From the NCBI GenBank assembly GCA_002356455.1, contig AP017968.1, positions 1,860,001 to 1,924,000 of the forward strand: a DNA stretch of 64,000 nucleotides. The letters are read 5' to 3'. The notes under the pieces are model-generated. The model saw only the letters and a list, made by a program, of their open reading frames with translations, ran no database searches and had not been told where the DNA came from. Numbering within the stretch: position 1 is the first letter of the stretch; every line of letters begins with the position of its first letter. Below are positions 52,830 to 61,346 of the stretch, in pieces. This DNA comes from Fusobacterium varium. GTDB lineage: Bacteria > Fusobacteriota > Fusobacteriia > Fusobacteriales > Fusobacteriaceae. Position numbers and translations under genes: made by a program.

Positions 52830-53546
52830 CTATCTTCTTCTTTTACCAAATATTCTTAAAAGATATAGGAATAAATTTATAAAGTCAAGATAAAGATTAA
52901 GAGCACCAATTATTCCAAGTTTATTCATAACTTCTTCATCGCCATTTGCCATTTGGAAAGCTATTTTTTTAATTCTATTTACATCATATGCAATAAGAGC
53001 CGAAAAAATAACTATTCCTAAGACAGTTCCAAGCCAGTAAAGTATCGGAGCTTTAAGGAAGAAATTAATCAATGACATTATGATTATACTTATAAGCCCA
53101 GTCATTAAATATTTACCATAGCTGCTGAGGTCTTCTTTAGTAGTATATCCATAAGCAGCAATAACTATAAACATTACCAAAGCTACCCCTAAAGTATAAA
53201 ATATACTTACAGGATGGAATACAAATCCTAAACTACTGAAAAGAACTCCATTCATTAATGAATAAAGAAAGAACATCATTCTTGCAGTTCCAGAAGACAT
53301 TTTATTGATTCCTAAACTCAATCCAAATACAAGAGCTATTTCTGCAAACATTATTATTTTAAAATAAGGCATTATAGAATACAGCAGTCTTGCATTAAAA
53401 CCAAATAGGTATATTGGAACTATTGTTGTAATAAGTACTCCAACTACCATGTTTAAAAAAACTTTTCTAAGAAATCTATTAGTTGTTTCCACATTGACAT
53501 AGACCCCTTGTTCGTTACGCATCTCATTTAAATCATATTCATTCAT
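52830..53546 (-). CDS. Bax inhibitor-1 (BI-1/YccA) family membrane protein
   Basis: A 238-residue, seven-helix inner-membrane protein of the TMBIM/BI-1 family. Features are a cytosolic N-terminus with VNVETTNRFLRKVFLNM, the GFNARLLYSIMPYF segment, and the C-terminal LNLYLDFINLFLYLLRIFG with the conserved Asp. Bacterial members conduct calcium or interact with FtsH (YccA); this protein's role is not known. AGGAGG precedes the ATG. It is 33 bases after the alcohol dehydrogenase. Confidence 0.9.
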   Translation of the reverse strand: MNEYDLNEMRNEQGVYVNVETTNRFLRKVFLNMVVGVLITTIVPIYLFGFNARLLYSIMPYFKIIMFAEIALVFGLSLGINKMSSGTARMMFFLYSLMNGVLFSSLGFVFHPVSIFYTLGVALVMFIVIAAYGYTTKEDLSSYGKYLMTGLISIIIMSLINFFLKAPILYWLGTVLGIVIFSALIAYDVNRIKKIAFQMANGDEEVMNKLGIIGALNLYLDFINLFLYLLRIFGKRRR

Positions 53547-53579
53547 TATTGTGTTACCTCCTGATTTATATTTAAAATT

Positions 53580-54752
53580 TTAAAAAGCTCTTTTTAAAAT
53601 CTCAAGTACATCAGCTTTATGAAGCTTTTTCATTGTTCCAAGAGGTCCAAAAGCAACAGCTGCATCAGCCATTTTTTCAAGATTTTCTTCTTTTATTCCT
53701 ACCTCTTTTAAAGTACTTGGGATATTTAGAGATTTAAAAAATTCTCTAGTCTTATTTATTGCTTCTTTTGCAATAGCCATAGGGTCATCTCCTGAAATGT
53801 CCCACACATATTTTCCATATTCTTCAAATCTATGAACATTTTCATCTGACAATACATATTCCATCCATACAGGAGTAAGAATAGCAAGTCCAACACCATG
53901 AGTTATATCATGATAAGCACTCAGTTCATGTTCCATTCCATGAGTAGCCCAGTCTGTTGATATTTTACCATAAGTTAAGAGTCCGTTCAAGGCTAAAGAA
54001 CTTCCCCACATAAGATTTGCTCTGGCTTCATAATTTTCAGGCTCATTATATGCAATAGGCCCAAAATGTATTACAGTTTTTAAAAGTCCTTCCATCAAAC
54101 GATTTTGTAAAAAACCATCATGGTCAGGTGAAAAGTACTGTTCAAATATATGACTCATTATATCAGCTGTTCCTGCAGCTGTCTGATATTTATTTACACT
54201 ATAAGTGTATATTGGATCAAGTATAGAAAATACAGGTCTGAGAAGGTCACTTCCTATTGCTAATTTTCTATTTTCATTCATATTTGAAATTACACTGTTT
54301 CCATTCATTTCACTTCCAGTAGCTGCCAATGTAAGTACAGAAGCAACTGGAAGTGCTGAAGTTAACTGCTTCATTTTATTTTTAACATAAAGGTCTTCCC
54401 ATACATCACCATTGTATCTGCTTTGTGCTGCTATTGCTTTTGCACAATCTATTGTACTTCCCCCACCAATAGCCAATACAAGTTCTATTCCTTCTCTTTT
54501 ACATATTTCAGCTCCATAATATACACACTCGATTCTAGGATTAGGATCTACATTTGGCAGCTCAAAAATAGTGATTTCTTCTCTTTTTAATACTTCTATA
54601 ACTTTATCATAAAGTCCGTTTTTCTTTATACTTCCTTTACCATAAACCAAAAGCACTTTACTTCCAATTTTTTTTACTTCATTTCCAAGTTCATCTACTT
54701 TTCCAGTACCAAAAAGTATTTTTGTACTTACATTATAATTAAAATTTTTCAT
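53580..54752 (-). CDS. iron-containing alcohol dehydrogenase (YqhD/butanol dehydrogenase type)
   Basis: A 390-residue group III alcohol dehydrogenase that would reduce aldehydes with NAD(P)H in the cytosol. It has the nucleotide-binding GGGSTIDCAKAIA, iron ligands in SHIFEQYF, the HELSAYHDITHGVGLAILTP segment with two more His (given in parts), and WATHGMEHELSAYHD. The N-terminal STKILFGTGKVDELGNEV matches YqhD/BdhA. AAAGGAGG precedes the ATG. It is 20 bases after the FAD protein gene. Confidence 0.92.
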   Translation of the reverse strand: MKNFNYNVSTKILFGTGKVDELGNEVKKIGSKVLLVYGKGSIKKNGLYDKVIEVLKREEITIFELPNVDPNPRIECVYYGAEICKREGIELVLAIGGGSTIDCAKAIAAQSRYNGDVWEDLYVKNKMKQLTSALPVASVLTLAATGSEMNGNSVISNMNENRKLAIGSDLLRPVFSILDPIYTYSVNKYQTAAGTADIMSHIFEQYFSPDHDGFLQNRLMEGLLKTVIHFGPIAYNEPENYEARANLMWGSSLALNGLLTYGKISTDWATHGMEHELSAYHDITHGVGLAILTPVWMEYVLSDENVHRFEEYGKYVWDISGDDPMAIAKEAINKTREFFKSLNIPSTLKEVGIKEENLEKMADAAVAFGPLGTMKKLHKADVLEILKRAF

Positions 54753-54772
54753 AGTATTTTCCTCCTTTGAAA

Positions 54773-56353
54773 TTAAATAATAATTTTGCTGAAACTAAGA
54801 TCTACAATCTTTAAGCCATCCACTGCTGCACTGACTATCCCGCCTGCATATCCAGCTCCTTCCCCTACAGGATACAATCCATTTATATTGATAGATTGTC
54901 CTTTTATGTCTCTTGTTATTTTAACAGGAGCAGAGGTTCTAGTTTCAGGAGCTATTAGATTTACATTTCTGGATATAAAATAATTGTTTTTCCCCCACTG
55001 TTGAAAGGCAGCTTTCATATTATCATTTATAAATTTAGGAAATAGATTATTTAAATCATACGAATTCATTTTCATTTCATAACTGCTCTCTATAGCATCA
55101 GAAGTTGCTTTGCTATCCATAAAATCTATAACATTCTGACAAGCAGCACCATAATTATTTGCTATTTTATAAGTTTTTCTTTCTAAATTTTCCTGAAACT
55201 TCATACCAGAAAAAATTTCATCTCCAAATTCATTTTCTTTTATCCCAACTACAATAGCAGAATTTGAAAATTTTCCATCTCTTTTAGAATAGCTCATTCC
55301 ATTTACTAAAGTTTTTCCTGCTTCTGATGCAGCATTAACTATAACCCCTCCAGGACACATGCAAAATGAAAATACTCCTCTGTCCTCTTTTTTATTGTTA
55401 TATGTAACACTATATGTAGCTGCACCTAATAAAGGATGGTCAGCATATTTTCCATACTGCATTTTATCTATGTCTCTTCTTAAATGCTCTATTCTTACTC
55501 CTACTGCAAAAGGTTTGTTTTCTAAATGAACTCCTTTTTTATGAAGCATTCTATAAGTATCCCTTGATGAATGTCCTATTGCTAATATTACAGAATCTAT
55601 GCTGATAATCTCTTTCATCCCATCTTTATTTAAAATTTCAATTCCTGTAATAGAATCATTTTTTATAAGAAGATTTTCCATTTTAGTGTTAAAGTAAAAT
55701 TTTCCACCCATACTCTTTATTTTTTCTCGAATATTTTTTACTACAATTTTTAATATATCAGTTCCAATATGCGGTTTGTAATCCCACAGTATTTCTTTCT
55801 GAGCTCCACAATCAACAAGCTCTTTAAATACTTTATCTATATATTCACTCTTTATTCTTGTATTAAGTTTTCCATCAGAATATGTCCCAGCTCCTCCTTC
55901 ACCAAATTGTATATTTGATTCTGAGTTAAGAATAGAATCTGATATAAACCTATTGTTAGTTATATCCCTTTTATCTACCTCTTCTCCTCTTTCAAAAACA
56001 AGAGGAATATACCCATATTCAGCAAGTCTCAGTGCAGAAAATAACCCTGCTGGCCCAGCTCCTATTACAGCAACTTCTTTGTTTTTAAATAAAGGCTCTC
56101 TTACTGTTTTTTCCCTTTCTTTTACTGGAAGAACATTAGATAATGAAGATATATCTATTTCTTTTTTTAATAAAACCTCTATATTATAAATAAATTTTAT
56201 GTCATTTTTTTGACGACTATCAATGGATCTTTTGTTCCATCTTAATATTTCTATATTGTCTTTTTTTATTCCTCTTTTTTCAAGTTCTTTTAATATTTCT
56301 TTATCTTGATTTTTATCCAATGAAATTATTATATTGTTAATATTTATTCTCAT
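54773..56353 (-). CDS. FAD-dependent oxidoreductase (COG2509-type)
   Basis: A 526-residue flavoprotein of the NAD(FAD)-utilising dehydrogenase family. It has a distinct N-terminal 85-residue domain, then the Rossmann FAD motif VIGAGPAGLFSALRLAEYG near residue 96, and FGEGGAGTYSDGKLNTR, FSFCMCPGGVIVNA and GEGAGYAGGIVSAAVDGL, all typical. Its physiological substrate is unknown. GAGGTGG precedes the ATG. It leads the four-gene operon with alcohol dehydrogenase, BI-1 and the barrel protein. Confidence 0.88.
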   Translation of the reverse strand: MRININNIIISLDKNQDKEILKELEKRGIKKDNIEILRWNKRSIDSRQKNDIKFIYNIEVLLKKEIDISSLSNVLPVKEREKTVREPLFKNKEVAVIGAGPAGLFSALRLAEYGYIPLVFERGEEVDKRDITNNRFISDSILNSESNIQFGEGGAGTYSDGKLNTRIKSEYIDKVFKELVDCGAQKEILWDYKPHIGTDILKIVVKNIREKIKSMGGKFYFNTKMENLLIKNDSITGIEILNKDGMKEIISIDSVILAIGHSSRDTYRMLHKKGVHLENKPFAVGVRIEHLRRDIDKMQYGKYADHPLLGAATYSVTYNNKKEDRGVFSFCMCPGGVIVNAASEAGKTLVNGMSYSKRDGKFSNSAIVVGIKENEFGDEIFSGMKFQENLERKTYKIANNYGAACQNVIDFMDSKATSDAIESSYEMKMNSYDLNNLFPKFINDNMKAAFQQWGKNNYFISRNVNLIAPETRTSAPVKITRDIKGQSININGLYPVGEGAGYAGGIVSAAVDGLKIVDLSFSKIII

Positions 56354-56401
56354 TTTCCACCTCTAAATAAATTATACCATATATAATAATCAAATAACAA
56401 T

Positions 56402-56439
56402 AAAAAAGCCTGTGAAATTCTACACAGGCTGGCTTTTTT
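56402..56439 (-). terminator. HU gene terminator
   Basis: AGCCTGTG and CACAGGCT form the stem (56407-56430), with AAAAAAGCC and GGCTTTTTT adding outer symmetry. It lies directly after the HU stop on the minus strand. Confidence 0.85.
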
Positions 56440-56710
56440 ATTTTATTTTGTCAGCTAGAGTTTTTCCAACTTTAAACTTAACTGCTTTTTTAGCTTCTAT
56501 TCTCATTTTTTTATTAGTTTGAGGATTTCTAACTTCTCTGGCAGCTCTTTCTTTTACTTCCCATTTCCCCCATCCTACAAAAGTGATGTCATCTCCTTTT
56601 ACAAGAGTATCTTCAACAGAAGCTAAAAATAAATTTACTGCTCTTTCAGCTTCTTTTTTAGTAAATCCACCATTTTTAGCATATAGTTCTACAAATTCTT
56701 TTTTAGTCAT
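56438..56710 (-). CDS. HU-family DNA-binding protein
   Basis: A 90-residue histone-like protein. The family pattern is clear: TKKEFVELYAKNGGFTKKEAERAVN, ITFVGWGKWEVKERAAREVRNPQT and KKAVKFKVGKTLADKIK (quoted in short pieces), with the beta-ribbon arm and conserved Arg-Asn-Pro tip that intercalates in DNA. AAGGAGG precedes the ATG. It bends DNA and assists recombination; a short recombinase gene lies upstream, 117 bases away on the same strand. Confidence 0.95.
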   Translation of the reverse strand: MTKKEFVELYAKNGGFTKKEAERAVNLFLASVEDTLVKGDDITFVGWGKWEVKERAAREVRNPQTNKKMRIEAKKAVKFKVGKTLADKIK

Positions 56711-56826
56711 AATATTCCTCCTTAGGTTTTATTCATGTGCCATTCTTAAAATTACAATTCTTGCTTACTATATATATAACCTTTATTTTCTATTTTGTAA
56801 ATAGAAAGTTTTAAAAATTCTATATT

Positions 56827-57396
56827 TTAAAAGATTACTTTGAATCCTTCAGAGGCAGCATTCACATCATGATCAGTTATACCTAGATATTTTTGTGTGA
56901 CCGATACAGAAGAATGGTTAAGCAACCGCCTCACTAACTCTATGTTAAATTTATTATTTGTATATTGGATATGTGCATAGGTTTTTCTAAAACTGTGTGT
57001 AGAAAGTCCTTCAATTGAGGCACAGATTGAAATTTTTTTTAGTATTTTCTGTACCCATCTTACTGAGATATCGAAAATATTATCATTTCTGCTGAGAAAA
57101 CGCTTTCTGCAATAGGCTTCAACTATTTTTACAACTTCATAATTAATTTTTCTATTTTGTATCTTTCCCGTTTTCTGCTCCTTTATTGATAATCTTCCAT
57201 CAACAAAATCACTTACTTTTAAGCTAAGTACATCTCCTATCCTAAGTCCTGTATTTAATTGAATGAGACAAATTAAATGTATTTGTGGATTAGCCCTTAC
57301 CCTTATTCCGTTCTTCCTTACTCCACTCTTTATAAATAAAAAAACTGTTTCTAATTCATCAAATTTTAAGACTCTGGTTTTCATTTTTATTTTCAT
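56827..57396 (-). CDS. short tyrosine recombinase, FimB/FimE-sized
   Basis: A 189-residue tyrosine recombinase that lacks the usual N-terminal core-binding domain, as do the FimB/FimE DNA invertases (about 200 residues). The catalytic set is complete: Arg in LNTGLRIGDVL, Lys in KEQKTGKIQ, HSFRKTYAH, His in LLNHSSVSVTQKYLGI and its Tyr. AGGAG directly abuts the ATG at 57396, so the start may be the ATG at 57384. The neighbours are HU and a divergent amidohydrolase. It may invert or excise a DNA segment; no flanking inverted-repeat pair could be identified. Confidence 0.85.
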   Translation of the reverse strand: MKIKMKTRVLKFDELETVFLFIKSGVRKNGIRVRANPQIHLICLIQLNTGLRIGDVLSLKVSDFVDGRLSIKEQKTGKIQNRKINYEVVKIVEAYCRKRFLSRNDNIFDISVRWVQKILKKISICASIEGLSTHSFRKTYAHIQYTNNKFNIELVRRLLNHSSVSVTQKYLGITDHDVNAASEGFKVIF

Positions 57397-57409
57397 CTCC
57401 TAAGATTGT

Positions 57410-57434
57410 AATATATGTGTAGTATAGACATATA
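57410..57434. repeat. inverted repeat upstream of the short recombinase
   Basis: ATATATGT and ACATATAT flank a 9-base centre between the divergent recombinase and amidohydrolase genes. It could be an operator or a recombinase binding site. Confidence 0.45.
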
Positions 57435-57544
57435 TAAAATATACCACATTTTTCGGAGCAGAGAAATATTTTTATTTTTAGTATAGCATTATTGGTGTTA
57501 TTGTTATAGAATATATACATAATTTATTTTGGGAGGTTTTTAGA

Positions 57545-58714
57545 ATGATTATAATAAAAAATGGTACTTTACTTGATGTTGAAAAATCTAAAAGTGAAAA
57601 AATGGATATTTCAATAGAAAATGGTAAAATTACTGCGATTAAAAAAAGTATTAAACCTAAGAAAGATGATGAAATTATTGATGCTACAGATAAAATAATA
57701 GCTCCTGGTTTTATTGATGCTCACTGTCATTTAGGACTTATGGGAGATAGTGTTGGATTTGAAAATGATGATGTAAATGAAAAATCTGATCCAATAACTC
57801 CTCAATTAAGAGCAATAGATGCTATTGACCCTATGGATAGAGTATTTACTGAAGCATATCAGGGAGGAATCACTTCAGTAGCTACTGGACCTGGAAGTGC
57901 CAATGTAATTGGAGGACAGTTTGCTGCTATAAAAACTTTTGGAAAAAGAATAGATAAAATGATAATAAAAGCTCCTATTGCTATGAAATGTGCTTTTGGT
58001 GAAAATCCAAAGAGATTCTATGGTACAAAAGGAAAAATGCCTACTACAAGAATGGGTACTGCCAGCATGCTTAGAGAAACACTTCAAAAAGCAAAAGAAT
58101 ATATGCTGAAATCTGAAGCAGCTGGAGATGATATTGCTAAAAAACCTCAATATGATGCAAGATTAGAGGCATTAATTCCTGTTTTGAAAAAAGAAATTCC
58201 TTTAAAGGCTCATGCACATAAAGCAAATGATATATTTACAGCAATAAGAATAGCAAAAGAATTTGATGTAAAAATGACTTTAGATCATTCAACTGATGCA
58301 AGATGTATAGTCGATGAATTAGCTGAAGAAAAATATCCTATGATAGTTGGACCTAGCTTAGGACATAGAACAAAAGTTGAACTTATAAATAAATCTTTTA
58401 AAACAGCAGGCATTCTTAACAAAGCTGGAATAAAAATATCTATAACAACTGACAGTCCTGTTATTCCTCTTCACCATCTTCCAATCTGTGCTGCTCTTGC
58501 AGTAAAAGATGGACTTGATAAATGGGAAGCTCTTAAAGCTATTTCAATAAACCCTGCTGAAATATTAGGGCTGGAAGACAGAATAGGATCTATTAAAGTT
58601 GGAAAAGATGCAGATATAGTTATCTGGTCAACTGATCCTCTTCAAATAGATGCAAAAGTTGAATGTACTATAATAAATGGAAAAGTAGTTTTTAATGGTG
58701 AGGAGGAAGAATAG
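57545..58714 (+). CDS. amidohydrolase family protein
   Basis: A 389-residue metal-dependent amidohydrolase with a composite N-terminal/C-terminal sandwich and a TIM barrel. The metal site is seen in APGFIDAHCHLGLMG, with further His in KAHAHKAND and LDHSTDAR and the Asp in TTDSPVIPLHH. It resembles imidazolonepropionase-like and other cyclic amidohydrolases; the exact substrate is open. GGGAGG precedes the ATG. It is coupled (1-base overlap) to the M20 gene downstream. Confidence 0.87.
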   Translation: MIIIKNGTLLDVEKSKSEKMDISIENGKITAIKKSIKPKKDDEIIDATDKIIAPGFIDAHCHLGLMGDSVGFENDDVNEKSDPITPQLRAIDAIDPMDRVFTEAYQGGITSVATGPGSANVIGGQFAAIKTFGKRIDKMIIKAPIAMKCAFGENPKRFYGTKGKMPTTRMGTASMLRETLQKAKEYMLKSEAAGDDIAKKPQYDARLEALIPVLKKEIPLKAHAHKANDIFTAIRIAKEFDVKMTLDHSTDARCIVDELAEEKYPMIVGPSLGHRTKVELINKSFKTAGILNKAGIKISITTDSPVIPLHHLPICAALAVKDGLDKWEALKAISINPAEILGLEDRIGSIKVGKDADIVIWSTDPLQIDAKVECTIINGKVVFNGEEEE

Positions 58715-59856
58715 TGAAAGAACTTCTTAAAAAATTCAGAAGAGAACTTCACCAGATACCTGAAGTTGCTTTTGAAGAATACAAAACAGCTGAATACATA
58801 AGAGAGAAGCTTAAACAATATGAAATACCTTATGAAGAAATCACTAATGAGCATTATACTACAGGAACTATGGTATATTTTAAAGGAGAAGAAGGGTGTA
58901 TTGCTTTTAGAAGCGACATAGATGCTCTTCCCATAAAAGAGGATACTGGATGTGATTTTGCTTCTACAAATGGACGTGCACATGGATGTGGTCATGATGG
59001 ACATGCTGCTGCTCTGCTTACATTTGCAGTTTGGTTAAAAAAACAACAAGATAAAGGAGTAAAATTTAAAAAATCAATTGTTCTAATATTTCAGCCTGGA
59101 GAAGAGGGAAAGGGAGGTGCAAGATATCTTTCTGTCCATGAAAAATTCCTGAATAAAAATATAGAAGCTATATTTGGAATGCATTTATTTCCATTGCTTC
59201 CAGAAGGAACAGTATCTACAAAGATTGGTCCTCTTATGGCACAGACTATAAATCTTGATATAGATATTTATGGTAAGGGCGGACATGGAGCTGAACCTCA
59301 AAACTGTATTGATACTATTCTTATAACTTCTAAACTTATAGAAGCATATCAAAGTGTTGTATCAAGAAACATAACTCCTATTGAGCCTATGGTTCTTACT
59401 ATTGGTTCTATTCATGGTGGAAGTGCAAGAAATATAATTCCAGAAAAAGTTTCTCTTCTTGGAACTATAAGAATATTTTCTAAATCAATGATGGGATTTA
59501 TTAAAGAAAGACTGGAAAATATCAATAAGGGATTTGAGCTCTCTTATGGGGTCAAAATAGATTTTAATTTTACTCCAGTATATTCTCCTCTTATCAATGA
59601 TGAAAAACTTTATCATGTATTTAGGGAAGCTGTAAAGGATAGTAATTTTGTTGAAGCTAAACCTGAAATGATAGCTGAAGATTTTTCATTCTATCTGAAT
59701 AAAGTTCCTGGATTATTTTTTTTCCTGGGAGTAAGAAATGAAGAAAAAGGATATATCTATCCACTTCATAATCCTAAATTTAACTTTGATGAAGAGGCAC
59801 TGTTAAAAGGTGTTGAAACTTTCCAAAATATAGCTTATGCTATGAAGGCATTATAA
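58714..59856 (+). CDS. M20 family amidohydrolase (N-acyl amino acid hydrolase type)
   Basis: A 380-residue M20D-type peptidase/deacylase similar to hippurate and N-acetyl-diaminopimelate hydrolases. Motifs are FRRELHQIPEVAFEE, FRSDIDALPI with a metal Asp, AHGCGHDGHAAALL, FQPGEEGKGGA with the catalytic Glu, and AEDFSFYLN. The GTG start follows GAGGAGG and overlaps the previous stop by one base, showing translational coupling. It probably deacylates an amino acid, perhaps the ring-opened product of the previous enzyme (inference). Confidence 0.91.
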   Translation: MKELLKKFRRELHQIPEVAFEEYKTAEYIREKLKQYEIPYEEITNEHYTTGTMVYFKGEEGCIAFRSDIDALPIKEDTGCDFASTNGRAHGCGHDGHAAALLTFAVWLKKQQDKGVKFKKSIVLIFQPGEEGKGGARYLSVHEKFLNKNIEAIFGMHLFPLLPEGTVSTKIGPLMAQTINLDIDIYGKGGHGAEPQNCIDTILITSKLIEAYQSVVSRNITPIEPMVLTIGSIHGGSARNIIPEKVSLLGTIRIFSKSMMGFIKERLENINKGFELSYGVKIDFNFTPVYSPLINDEKLYHVFREAVKDSNFVEAKPEMIAEDFSFYLNKVPGLFFFLGVRNEEKGYIYPLHNPKFNFDEEALLKGVETFQNIAYAMKAL

Positions 59857-59865
59857 TAAAAAATA

Positions 59866-60003
59866 ATTCAATATAATTTTAGAATTTTTTTACTAAAAAG
59901 ATTTAGTTTTAATTTGAATTCTAAAATATAAAAAATATTATTTATCAGTAATTACAGCAGTTAAAATTTCTTAACTGCTTAATTACTTTTAAATTTCTAA
60001 AAT
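59866..60003. repeat. dispersed palindromic element, copy C
   Basis: It contains TTTTAGAATT (59877-59886) paired with AATTCTAAAA (59917-59926), then a palindrome at 59946-59987 built on CAGTAATTACAGCAGTTAA. Both blocks align with the element at 28848-29096 in the same order. A right arm AAATTTCTAAAAT at 59990-60003 overlaps the end of the minus-strand gene at 59997. It lies between convergent genes. Confidence 0.78.
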
Positions 60004-60962
60004 CTATTCTTGCTTTGTTCCATTCTTTTTATAAAATGACTTTCAATATCATTAAGTAGTGGTATTCCCAGTTTATTATTTTCTTTTAAGTATAGATATG
60101 TTTCTCTTAATCCCTCTTCTAGTGAATACTTATTCCTAAATCCTGTTTTCTCTATTTTAGATATATCTCCTATTAAGTTTTTATTTCTAAATGGAAACCA
60201 ATCCCTTGCTTTTAAGTTTTCTTTTTTTAAATCTATATTACATATTAATGGCTGTTTATTCAATATAATGCTGCATATTTTAATATATTCTTTAACAGTA
60301 ATGCTTTTGTTACCTGAAATATTAAATATCTCATCAAAAAAATGCGAATTATTCAAAGAAAAATTTACTGCTTCACAAAGATCATTTATATAACCAAATT
60401 GAATCATCTCTTCACCTTTATTCGGAATGAAAATAGGCATATTATTTTCAAGTCTTGCAAATATATAACTTTCTCTGTCTAAATTATTTTCAGGCCCATA
60501 AATATAAAATGGTCTGAATATTGTATAGTTAAATTTTAATTTTTTTGAATTTTCAATAGTTATTTTTTCACATAAATATTTATCTTCAGCATACTTACCC
60601 CATATTTCATTTGCACCAATGCTGTCAATTTCCTTTACAGGAAAATTCTGCATTTCATTATAAATAGAAGCACTGCTTATTAAAATGTACTGAGCATATC
60701 TTCCAGACATTGTCTTTTGGATAAGAGATACCTGTTCTGCACTATATGCCGATACATCAATTATATACTCCACTCTTATATTTTTTAAACACTTTGTTAA
60801 TTCTTTCTCCATATTTCTATCACATTTTAAAAACTCTGCTTTTTCAGGATTAGGTCTGTTTCCTCTATTGAGAACATATACTTTGTATCCTTTATTCAAC
60901 ATAAATTCACATAATTTTTTTCCTGCAAATTGATTGCCGCCCATTAATAGAATACTTTTCAT
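59997..60962 (-). CDS. NAD-dependent epimerase/dehydratase family protein
   Basis: A 321-residue extended short-chain dehydrogenase with the Rossmann motif LLMGGNQFAGKKLCEFM near the N-terminus, ILISSASIYNEM with the active-site Ser region, a Tyr-x-x-x-Lys candidate in YAEDKYLCEK, and FRPFYIYGPENNL. GGxxFxGxx places it with the isoflavone-reductase-like/atypical NAD-dependent epimerases. AAAAGGAG precedes the ATG. The last residues lie inside the palindromic element C. Substrate unknown. Confidence 0.86.
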   Translation of the reverse strand: MKSILLMGGNQFAGKKLCEFMLNKGYKVYVLNRGNRPNPEKAEFLKCDRNMEKELTKCLKNIRVEYIIDVSAYSAEQVSLIQKTMSGRYAQYILISSASIYNEMQNFPVKEIDSIGANEIWGKYAEDKYLCEKITIENSKKLKFNYTIFRPFYIYGPENNLDRESYIFARLENNMPIFIPNKGEEMIQFGYINDLCEAVNFSLNNSHFFDEIFNISGNKSITVKEYIKICSIILNKQPLICNIDLKKENLKARDWFPFRNKNLIGDISKIEKTGFRNKYSLEEGLRETYLYLKENNKLGIPLLNDIESHFIKRMEQSKNRF

Positions 60963-61346
60963 ATTTTCTCCTTTTAAAATTAATTAATATATTTCAATGA
61001 TAATTTATATGGTGATAAATTACAAATTTTTTTATGCACATATTTTTATCAGTTTCTATGTTTATATTTTTCATTTTTTAAAGTGCATACCATATAAAAA
61101 TCTATTTTCCACATAAAATCACAATTCAGTATATTTTTTATAAAATTAAAAATTCCATATTTTATTCTTATTTAGATAATTATCTGTAAAAGAGGAACAA
61201 CTTTTCATATAAAAATATTTTAATTCTCTGAATTTTTTAGCTTCCAGAAAGCTCTATACGAACATTATCAATTATTTTATTGTTATCTATTAATTTCTTT
61301 TTGTTATTGATATAATCTAGCTATCAAAAACAAGGGGGAGTTAAAT
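60963..61346. other. AT-rich divergent intergenic region
   Basis: About 385 bases between divergent genes. ATATGGT near 61009 and ACCATAT near 61090 are complementary, with ATGCAC and GTGCAT inside. A TATAAT near 61310 probably serves the gene at 61347. I see no gene or recognised riboswitch. Confidence 0.45.
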
